Source: JACKBJ01 sp964549495 (lineage in GTDB: Bacteria; Chloroflexota; Anaerolineae; Epilineales; Epilineaceae). From it: a stretch of 7,650 nucleotides of DNA. The notes under the pieces are model-generated. The model worked only from the letters and a program-made list of their open reading frames with translations. It made no database searches and was not told where the DNA came from. The position numbers and the translations under genes were made by a program. The stretch is taken from the NCBI GenBank assembly GCA_964549495.1, contig CAZJWJ010000145.1, forward strand, positions 1 through 7,650. Direction: 5' to 3'. How positions within the stretch are numbered: the stretch's first letter is position 1; each line of letters opens with the position of its first letter. Positions 1 through 5,149 of this stretch are shown piece after piece.

Positions 1-9
1 CGGGCTTTT

Positions 10-31
10 CGGCCGCTCAAGTGGCCGTTTT
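10..31 (+). terminator. Probable Rho-independent terminator of an upstream gene
   Basis: Seen in sequence: positions 10-27 fold into a GC-rich hairpin (outer arms CGGCC and GGCCG, one internal G-T wobble, TCAA loop), followed directly by TTTT at 28-31. The T-tract lies on the plus-strand side, so it would end transcription entering from the left. The stem is short and the T-tract only four bases, so strength is uncertain. No gene ending here is visible inside the window. Confidence 0.5.
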
Positions 32-192
32 GACCCTACGACTGTCGAACGCCGGTAGACATCAGGATCGCCGGCTTGGAGCCGATCGGACATCGAGCCG
101 GCATGACTCGCACGACGGGCCGGCTTGGGGCATCGTTGGAGAGGCAGATCTCACCCCCGAATCGAACCGAGAACCCTGGAACGGAACCTGGC

Positions 193-1974
193 ATGACCTT
201 CGAGATCGCGCTCGTCTTCCTGCTGCTGGCGGTGGCCCTGGTGGTCTTCGCGCTGGACATCTTGCCCATCGACTTCGTGGCATTCTCCATCATGTCGGTG
301 GTGCTCATCCTCGGCCCCATCCTGGACCTGACGCCGGCCGAGGCCATCAGCGGCTTCTCCAACTCGGCCACCATCACCGTGCTGGCCATGTTCATCCTGT
401 CCAGCGCGGTCTATCGCACCGGTGCCATCAACCTCTTGGCGCGCAAGGTGATCCCGATGGCCGGCAAGAGCGAGTTGCGGCAGTTGGCCGTCCTCGCGCT
501 CATCGCGGGGCCGATCTCCGCCTTCCTGAACAACACGGCCGTGGTGGCGATCCTGATCCCCTTGGTCCTGACCATGGCGCGGCGCAACGATCGGGCGCCC
601 TCCAAGCTGCTGATGCCGCTGTCCTTCTTTGCCCAGCTGGCCGGCGTGGTGACCCTGATCGGCACTTCGACCAACATCCTGGCCAGCGAGCTGACCGGGC
701 AGCACGAGGGCCTGACGCCCTTCGGGATGTTCGACTTCGCGCTCATCGGCTTGGCCGTGGCGGCCGTCGGCAGTCTGTACATCTTCACCGTCGGTCGCGC
801 GATCCTGCCCGAGCGGCGCCACGACGAAGCGGTGGCCGAGCGCTACGACGTGCAGCATTACCTGACCGAGGTCAAGCTCCTCTCCGACTCGCCCCTGGGC
901 GGCAAGACCCTCCAGGAGAGCCGGCTCAGCCAATCCTACGATATCACGGTCTTGTCCATCGAGCGCGGCGGGCAGCGCCTAGGCATGGTCCAGCCGGAAC
1001 AGCGGCTCGAGTCCGGAGACGTCCTGGTGCTGCGCGCGCAACGCGAACAACTGCTCGAGCTGCGCGACACCGAAGGCATCGAGTTCGAGGATCGGGTCGG
1101 TCGGGCACAGGAAGACCAGGGCATGCGGCTGATGGAGGTGGTCATCGGCCCGGACTCCGATCTGATCGGCGGTACACTGGCCTCGACCAACTTCCGCAAC
1201 CGCTTCAACTGCTCGGTGATCGCCATGCAGAAGCGCGGCGAGCTGATCGGCGAGCGTTTCGGCAAGGTCCGCCTGGGCTTCGGTGACACCCTGCTCTTGC
1301 AGGGCGAGCCGGCGGCCCTGGAGCAGGTCAAGCGCGAGCCGGGCTTCATCGTCACCGAGGAGTTGGAGGAGGAGGAGTTTCGCCAGGAGAAGATCCTGCC
1401 GGCCCTGGCCATCGTGGTCGGTGTCGTCGGGCTGGCGGCGTTGGGGATCGTGCCCATCCTGGTCAGCGCCATGGCCGGCTGCGTGCTGATGGTGCTCACC
1501 GGCTGCCTGGAGCCCCAGGAACTGCACGCCACCATCCGCTGGGACGTCATCTTCCTCTTGGCCGGCGTCATCCCGCTGGGCTTGGCGATCGAGTCCACCG
1601 GCGCGGCCGACCTCTTGGCCGGTCTGGCCTCCGACTGGGCCTCGGGCCGGCACCCCTTGCTGGTCATCGGCGTCTTCTACGTGATGGCTGCGATCCTGAC
1701 CGAGTTGATCAGCAACAACGCCACGGTGGTGGTGTTGACCCCGGTGGCCATCGTCACCGGCTTCGAGTTGGGCATCGATCCCAAGGCCCTGATCCTGGCC
1801 ATCATGTTCGCCTCCTCGACCAGCTTCTCGACCCCGGTCGGCTACCAGACCAACACCATGGTCTACGGTCCGGGCGGCTATCGCTTCCTCGACTTCACCC
1901 GCGTCGGCCTGCCGCTCAACCTGGCGTTGGCGGTGGTCACGCCCATCTTCATCTACTGGCTCTGGGGCGTGTGA
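193..1974 (+). CDS. SLC13/DASS-family permease with two RCK_C (TrkA-C) domains
   Basis: Putative inner-membrane sodium-coupled anion transporter, 593 residues. The first ~205 residues are a hydrophobic membrane half, residues ~221-297 and ~312-386 are two cytoplasmic RCK_C domains, and ~400-593 is the second membrane half. Family signatures appear in pairs: a Asn-Asn-Thr motif at 113-115 with GTSTN at 157-161, and SNNAT at 507-511 with TPVGYQTN at 547-554. These fit the paired re-entrant hairpins that bind sodium and substrate in SLC13 proteins. The architecture resembles bacterial YfbS-like proteins and the SLT/Sac1-type sulfate transporters, so sulfate or a dicarboxylate is possible; the substrate cannot be read from sequence. 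The open frame runs upstream to a TTG at 76 and an ATG at 103, but that extension is polar and unlike the family. ATG 193 begins directly at the first membrane helix, although its ribosome binding site is weak. It appears monocistronic. Confidence 0.9.
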   Translation: MTFEIALVFLLLAVALVVFALDILPIDFVAFSIMSVVLILGPILDLTPAEAISGFSNSATITVLAMFILSSAVYRTGAINLLARKVIPMAGKSELRQLAVLALIAGPISAFLNNTAVVAILIPLVLTMARRNDRAPSKLLMPLSFFAQLAGVVTLIGTSTNILASELTGQHEGLTPFGMFDFALIGLAVAAVGSLYIFTVGRAILPERRHDEAVAERYDVQHYLTEVKLLSDSPLGGKTLQESRLSQSYDITVLSIERGGQRLGMVQPEQRLESGDVLVLRAQREQLLELRDTEGIEFEDRVGRAQEDQGMRLMEVVIGPDSDLIGGTLASTNFRNRFNCSVIAMQKRGELIGERFGKVRLGFGDTLLLQGEPAALEQVKREPGFIVTEELEEEEFRQEKILPALAIVVGVVGLAALGIVPILVSAMAGCVLMVLTGCLEPQELHATIRWDVIFLLAGVIPLGLAIESTGAADLLAGLASDWASGRHPLLVIGVFYVMAAILTELISNNATVVVLTPVAIVTGFELGIDPKALILAIMFASSTSFSTPVGYQTNTMVYGPGGYRFLDFTRVGLPLNLALAVVTPIFIYWLWGV

Positions 1975-2116
1975 GCTCGAGGCCCTGCCCTCCTTCTAGA
2001 TTCACCCTGTCAACCCGGAACAGCCTTGGATGGCGCGATCTTCCTGCAGCTGACGCAGATGTCACGCCGACCCGAGCCCATCGCGGTCGTCGTGGTCGAG
2101 CCCTGGAGGAGGGGTG

Positions 2117-2626
2117 ATGAGCACCGAGGATGGGCCCAAGTACGCGCTGGCGGAGATCGAGCGCCGTTGGTTGGTCGATCTGGACGCGGTCGGCGACCTC
2201 AGAGAGCGGCCCAACTTCGAGATCGAGGATCTGTACATCGAGGGAACGCGGCTTCGCCTGCGGCGCATGACCTGGACCGGCCGGGAGCCGGTCTACAAGC
2301 TCTGCAAGAAGTACGGGCGGCGTTCCGAGCTCACCGAGCCGATCACCAACCTCTACCTCGACGCGGACGAACATCGCTTGCTGGCGGGGCTGCCGGGCCG
2401 GCGGATCCGGAAGAGGCGCTTTCGCGTCGCCGGCGGCTCGCTGGACATCTTCGAGTCACCGCAGGATGGGTTGGCGATCTTCGAGCGCGAGTTCGAGAAC
2501 GAGGCTGGAGCTCGCGCCTTCCATCCGCCGGCCTTCGTTTCGCGCGAGATCACCGGCGACCCGGGCTATAGCGGTGCGGGTTTGGCGGGGATCTCGGTGC
2601 GCGGATCAGACGGGGTTCGAGAATGA
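2117..2626 (+). CDS. CYTH-domain protein (triphosphate tunnel superfamily)
   Basis: A 169-residue single-domain CYTH protein, probably cytoplasmic. The opening EIERRWLV (residues 13-20) is the ExExK signature with Arg in place of Lys. Alternating charged residues expected to line the tunnel follow: Arg45/47/49, Lys61 and Lys64-65, Glu71 and Glu74, a basic run at 95-101, then Asp110 and Glu123/Glu125. The tail TGDPGYSGAGLA resembles the VTGDPRYSNxxLA ending of bacterial CYTH proteins. Known family members hydrolyse inorganic triphosphate or other triphosphates, or make cAMP; the specific substrate is not predictable here. Start choice: GGAGGA at 2105-2110 lies six bases before ATG 2117; a GTG at 2114 is possible but too close. 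It is separated by about 140 bases from the permease and by 158 bases from the next gene, so it is probably its own unit. Confidence 0.82.
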   Translation: MSTEDGPKYALAEIERRWLVDLDAVGDLRERPNFEIEDLYIEGTRLRLRRMTWTGREPVYKLCKKYGRRSELTEPITNLYLDADEHRLLAGLPGRRIRKRRFRVAGGSLDIFESPQDGLAIFEREFENEAGARAFHPPAFVSREITGDPGYSGAGLAGISVRGSDGVRE

Positions 2627-2672
2627 CTGCGGGGACCCGCGTGGTGGCCGTCCAGGATCACGGTCAGATCCG

Positions 2673-2699
2673 TGTCGATTCGTGAAGGGGATCTCCGTC
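2673..2699 (+). promoter_or_regulatory. Candidate ECF42-dependent promoter
   Basis: TGTCGA at 2673-2678 is followed after 17 bases by CGTC at 2696-2699. From memory, published work on ECF42 sigma factors in Streptomyces reports TGTCGA at -35 and CG(A/T)C at -10. Both elements match in full and sit upstream of the DGPF-ECF42 pair, which is where ECF42 targets usually lie. Transcription would start near 2705-2710, giving a leader of roughly 75-80 bases. Other TGTCGA copies seen in the window (near 2976, 3798 and 7087) lack CG(A/T)C at matching distance. Confidence 0.65.
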
Positions 2700-2736
2700 T
2701 AGAGGGTGAACGGGGCGAGATCCTTTGCCCGCAGAC

Positions 2737-2763
2737 GGGACTCGCCGGAGTGGCGAGCGTCCC
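2737..2763 (+). promoter_or_regulatory. Leader hairpin before the DGPF gene
   Basis: GGGA plus CTCGCC (2737-2746) pairs with GGCGAG (2752-2757) and TCCC (2760-2763), with loop GGAGT and a two-base bulge. It lies between the predicted ECF42 promoter and the ribosome binding site at 2773-2778. It lacks a T-tract, so it is not an ordinary terminator. It could affect translation or RNA stability, or be chance in GC-rich DNA. Confidence 0.35.
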
Positions 2764-2784
2764 CCACGAAGCAAGGAGTGGTCG

Positions 2785-3129
2785 ATGGCCGAGTACATGA
2801 TCCTGATGCGCGAGAACGACCGGGCTTGGTCGCGCTTCCCACCGGAGGAGCAGCAGCGCCTGCTACAGCAGTACTACGACTGGGTGGCCGAGCTGCGTGA
2901 GAAGGGCATCTTCAAGGACGGCAACCCCTTGGGCTACGAGGGCGCCCGGCTCCTGCGCACGGTCGATGGAGAGATTGTCGACGGTCCCTTTGCCGAGACC
3001 AAGGAGGTCCTGACCGGCTACTTCCTGATCGAGGCGCCGGACCTGGAGCGCGCGGTCGAGATCGCACGCGGCTGTCCGGGTCTGGGACATGGCGAGACCA
3101 TCGAGTTGCGACCCATCGGGCATGCCTGA
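2785..3129 (+). CDS. YCII-related (DGPF-type) protein, ECF42 partner
   Basis: A 114-residue small cytoplasmic protein of the YCII/DGPF family. It starts MAEYMILMREND, the usual first strand, and carries the diagnostic DGPF at residues 66-69 followed by AETKEVLTGYFLIEA and a C-terminal ELRPI. The YCII fold is a ferredoxin-like alpha-beta barrel; no biochemical role is established for most DGPF proteins, but they are the standard genomic neighbours and known regulon members of ECF42 sigma factors. The start at ATG 2785 has a good ribosome binding site (AAGGAG, 2773-2778, six bases away); an open frame extends to 2725 but without such a site and without similarity. Its 3' end overlaps the sigma factor start by eight bases, implying translational coupling. 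It is likely transcribed from the candidate ECF42 promoter at 2673-2699. Confidence 0.92.
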   Translation: MAEYMILMRENDRAWSRFPPEEQQRLLQQYYDWVAELREKGIFKDGNPLGYEGARLLRTVDGEIVDGPFAETKEVLTGYFLIEAPDLERAVEIARGCPGLGHGETIELRPIGHA

Positions 3130-4405
3130 TGGCGGCCGCTCCGACGGCCTGATCGAGCACTTCTTCCGGCATCAGCACGGGGCCATCCTGGCCCGGCTCC
3201 TGCGTCGCTTCGGCGCGCACCGGCTCGACCTGGCCGAGGAGGCCATCCAGGAGGCGATGAGCCGTGCGGTGATCCTCTGGCCGGTCCGGGGCATCCCGGA
3301 TCGGCCGGAGGGCTGGCTGTGGCGGGTGGCCTGCAATCATGCAGTCGACGTGCTGCGGATCGAGGCGCGGGAAGGCGGTGGGCGCTACGACGCGGCGAGG
3401 GCGCATTCGGCCGCGACCGAGCCGGGCGCTCGGCCCGAATCCCATCGCGCGATCGAGTCGCTGCAGGTGGAGCGCGAGGGGCTGGAGGACGAGATGCTGG
3501 CCATGGTCTTCCTCTGCTGCCACCCGGCCTTCTCGCGCCCGGCCTGCGTGGCCCTGACCCTGGAGGCGGTGGCCGGATTCGGCCGCGCCGAGATCGCCCG
3601 CGCGTTTCTGTTGCCGGAGGCCACCATCGCCCAGCGCATCGTGCGCGCCAAGCGGCGGATCCGCGCTGGGGAGGTCGCGCTGGAGATGCCCTCGGCCGAG
3701 CTGCTCGAGGGCTGGCGCGCGGCCGTGCTGGACGTGATCTACCTGATCTTCAGCGAGGGCTACGGCCGTGTCGGTCAGGGGGCGATCGGGGGTATTGTTG
3801 TCGAAGAGACGGAAGGCTTCGCGGCCGACCCTTCGACGTGTGCGTCCACGACCTCGATCGCGTCCGACGGGTGCGACCTGATCGACGAGGCCCTGCGTCT
3901 GATCGAGATGCTCTCGCGCCATCCGGCCGGCAGCGGTCCCGAGGTGGAGGCCCTGAACGCGCTCATGCTTCTGCAATCCTCGCGCTCGGATGCCCGGTTG
4001 GATGGCGCGGGCCGGCCCGTCCCCTTGGCCGAGCAGGACCGGTCGCGTTGGGACCCGGAGCGGATCGAGGCCGGCATGCACCTGCTGGCCAGGGCTTCGC
4101 GCGGGCGGGTCGTGACGAGCTTCCACCTCCAGGCTGGCATCGCCGCCTGCCATGCTCTGGCGAGCAGCTACGAGGAGACGGACTGGCGGCGCATCTTGGC
4201 CCTCTACGACGATCTGGTGTCCTCCAGTCCCGGTGACGTGGTGCTCCGCATCAACCGCCTGGTCGCGCTGTCCATGGTCGATGGGCCGGCTGCCGCGATG
4301 GCCGAGCTGGAGCGACTGGAGCGCGACGAGATGGCGCGGCGCTATCCGCAGCTACCGACGTTGCGAGAGAATCTGCAGGGCCGCCTGGCCGATTCACGAG
4401 CGTGA
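3122..4405 (+). CDS. ECF42-type RNA polymerase sigma factor with C-terminal extension (DUF6596/TPR-like)
   Basis: A 427-residue sigma-70-family protein that would direct RNA polymerase to a small regulon. Sigma region 2 spans about residues 10-83 (AEEAIQEAMSRAVILWP, then GWLWRVACNHAVDVLR). Region 4 spans about 120-185, with the helix-turn-helix RAEIARAFLLPEATIAQRIVRAKRRIR. The DUF6596-type extension follows: AAVLDVIYLIFSEGY at 200-214, ALMLLQSSRSDAR at 280-292, EQDRSRWD at 304-311, QAGIAACHALA at 337-347. ECF42 has no classical anti-sigma factor; the extension is reported to be needed for activity. The start ATG 3122 overlaps the DGPF stop; a longer frame from ATG 3089 would overlap more. Two oddities: about 25 extra residues after SEGY (roughly 218-250), and a C-terminus ending soon after RENLQGRLAD, apparently short of the usual last helices. 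Confidence 0.9.
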   Translation: MPDGGRSDGLIEHFFRHQHGAILARLLRRFGAHRLDLAEEAIQEAMSRAVILWPVRGIPDRPEGWLWRVACNHAVDVLRIEAREGGGRYDAARAHSAATEPGARPESHRAIESLQVEREGLEDEMLAMVFLCCHPAFSRPACVALTLEAVAGFGRAEIARAFLLPEATIAQRIVRAKRRIRAGEVALEMPSAELLEGWRAAVLDVIYLIFSEGYGRVGQGAIGGIVVEETEGFAADPSTCASTTSIASDGCDLIDEALRLIEMLSRHPAGSGPEVEALNALMLLQSSRSDARLDGAGRPVPLAEQDRSRWDPERIEAGMHLLARASRGRVVTSFHLQAGIAACHALASSYEETDWRRILALYDDLVSSSPGDVVLRINRLVALSMVDGPAAAMAELERLERDEMARRYPQLPTLRENLQGRLADSRA

Positions 4406-4439
4406 AGCGAGATGTGACCGGTCGAATCGAGCAAGGGAC

Positions 4440-4467
4440 TTGAAGGATCCATGACCCGCGGTATACT
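4440..4467 (+). promoter_or_regulatory. Predicted sigma-70 promoter of mazEF
   Basis: TTGAAG at 4440-4445 resembles a -35 box and TATACT at 4462-4467 a -10 box (five of six bases of TATAAT), with a 16-base spacer. Transcription would start near 4474, about 34 bases before the mazE GTG. The -10 box lies in the inner arm of the inverted repeats, so a bound repressor would block it. Confidence 0.6.
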
Positions 4468-4495
4468 CATTGGATATACCGACTGCCATGGATCC
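4445..4495. promoter_or_regulatory. Concentric inverted repeats, probable MazE/MazEF operator
   Basis: Two inverted repeats share the same centre, base 4470. The outer arms are GGATCCATG (4445-4453) and CATGGATCC (4487-4495), both perfect. The inner arms are CGGTATA (4459-4465) and TATACCG (4475-4481), also perfect. They span the predicted -10 box and end just before the mazE ribosome binding site. Antitoxins of the MazE family, alone or with MazF, repress their own operon by binding palindromic operator DNA, so autoregulation is the natural reading. Confidence 0.6.
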
Positions 4496-4501
4496 AGGAG
4501 G
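4496..4501 (+). promoter_or_regulatory. Ribosome binding site fixing the mazE GTG start
   Basis: AGGAGG lies six bases before GTG 4508. It favours this start over an in-frame ATG at 4451, which has no such site and would place the operator inside the coding region. Confidence 0.75.
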
Positions 4502-4507
4502 TCGCTC

Positions 4508-4750
4508 GTGAGCACGAAGATTCGCAAGTGGGGCAACAGCCTTGGGCTCCGGATTCCCAAGGCCATCGCCGAGCAGGTCGGGGTCTATGAGGGCGCCGAG
4601 GTGGACTTCGAGGTCGAGGGCGAGCGCCTGATCATCCACCCCAAGGCCTCTCCACGCTACGACCTCGAAGCCCTTTTGGCCGCGGTGACCGACGAGAACC
4701 TTCAGGGCGAAGTCGATACCGGTCCGGCGCTTGGACGCGAGGCCTGGTAG
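4508..4750 (+). CDS. mazE: MazE antitoxin (AbrB/SpoVT-like swapped-hairpin)
   Basis: An 80-residue antitoxin. The N-terminal STKIRKWGNSLGLRIPKAI (residues 2-20) is the MazE/AbrB DNA-binding beta-hairpin signature; VDFEVEGERLIIHP (32-45) completes it. The acidic tail VTDENLQGEVDTG...GREAW (60-80) matches the E. coli MazE segment ITPENLHENIDWG...KEVW that wraps around MazF and blocks its RNA-binding surface. Length is close to E. coli MazE (82 residues). It starts with GTG, chosen on the AGGAGG site just upstream. Its stop TAG shares one base with the mazF GTG start, so the two are translationally coupled. It probably represses the operon through the 4445-4495 dyad. Confidence 0.93.
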   Translation: MSTKIRKWGNSLGLRIPKAIAEQVGVYEGAEVDFEVEGERLIIHPKASPRYDLEALLAAVTDENLQGEVDTGPALGREAW

Positions 4751-5097
4751 TGTACGATTCCTACGTGCCGGCTTGCGGAGACCTCGTCTGGCTGCGTTTC
4801 GACCCCCAGGCCGGGCATGAGCAGGCGGGGCGCCGGCCGGCCTTCGTGCTCTCGCCTCGCGCATACAATGAACGGGTGGGCCTGGCCCTGTGCTGCCCGA
4901 TCACCTCACGCGTCAAGGGCTACCCCTTCGAGGTCTCGCTGCCGGATGCCTGTTCGGTACAGGGTTGCATCCTGAGCGACCAGGTCAAGAGCCTCGACTG
5001 GCGAGCCCGGGAGGCGGAGTTCATCGAAACGGCAGCCGATTCGCTCATCCTCGAGGTTCGCATGCGCGTGCTGGCCCTGGTCGATCCCGATCGCTGA
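4750..5097 (+). CDS. mazF: MazF endoribonuclease toxin
   Basis: A 115-residue toxin closely resembling E. coli MazF, a sequence-specific single-strand ribonuclease that cuts mRNA and halts translation. Seen directly: YVPxxGDLVWLRFDPQ (residues 5-20), EQAGRRPAFVLSP (24-36), PITSRVKGYPFEV (50-62) and LSDQVKSLDWRAR, all parallel to E. coli MazF. Residues Glu24, Arg29 and Thr52, at the active site of the E. coli enzyme, are present at the same numbers, so the toxin looks intact and active. E. coli MazF cuts at ACA; the site for this protein cannot be inferred reliably. The start is GTG 4750 overlapping the mazE stop, with no strong ribosome binding site of its own, so its synthesis probably depends on mazE translation. 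It converges on the lipoprotein gene, 52 bases away. Confidence 0.95.
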   Translation: MYDSYVPACGDLVWLRFDPQAGHEQAGRRPAFVLSPRAYNERVGLALCCPITSRVKGYPFEVSLPDACSVQGCILSDQVKSLDWRAREAEFIETAADSLILEVRMRVLALVDPDR

Positions 5098-5149
5098 AGT
5101 AGGGCGCGGTAACGGGCGAAGCATGTACGGTTTCGCACCAAAAACTGCG

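Noticed and set aside
30..61. A sigma-70 promoter for the permease with -35 TTGACC at 30-35
   Set aside because: The -35 box is good, but no acceptable -10 box lies 16-18 bases downstream; the nearest, TAGACA at 56-61, needs a 20-base spacer.
21..1286. A 421-codon open frame on the plus strand, overlapping the permease
   Set aside because: It is rich in Arg, Pro, Gly and His, has no recognisable motif, and overlaps a well-supported SLC13 gene in another frame; long shadow frames are expected at this GC.
1975..2116. Possible terminator or extra gene between the permease and CYTH gene
   Set aside because: No stem with a T-tract and no coding frame with recognisable content was seen; only the ribosome binding site of the CYTH gene stands out.
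2912..4153. A 413-codon minus-strand open frame opposite the DGPF and sigma factor genes
   Set aside because: Its composition is low-complexity Arg/Gly/Gln/His-rich and it lies opposite two genes with clear family motifs, so it is an antisense shadow.
4451..4507. ATG 4451 as an earlier in-frame start for mazE
   Set aside because: It has no ribosome binding site, lies upstream of the predicted transcript start and would place the operator inside the gene. GTG 4508 has AGGAGG at the right distance.
5098..5149. A terminator between the convergent mazF and lipoprotein genes
   Set aside because: Only a weak 5-bp stem (GCGAA 5116-5120 with TTCGC 5132-5136) and an 11-base loop were found, without a T-tract on either strand.
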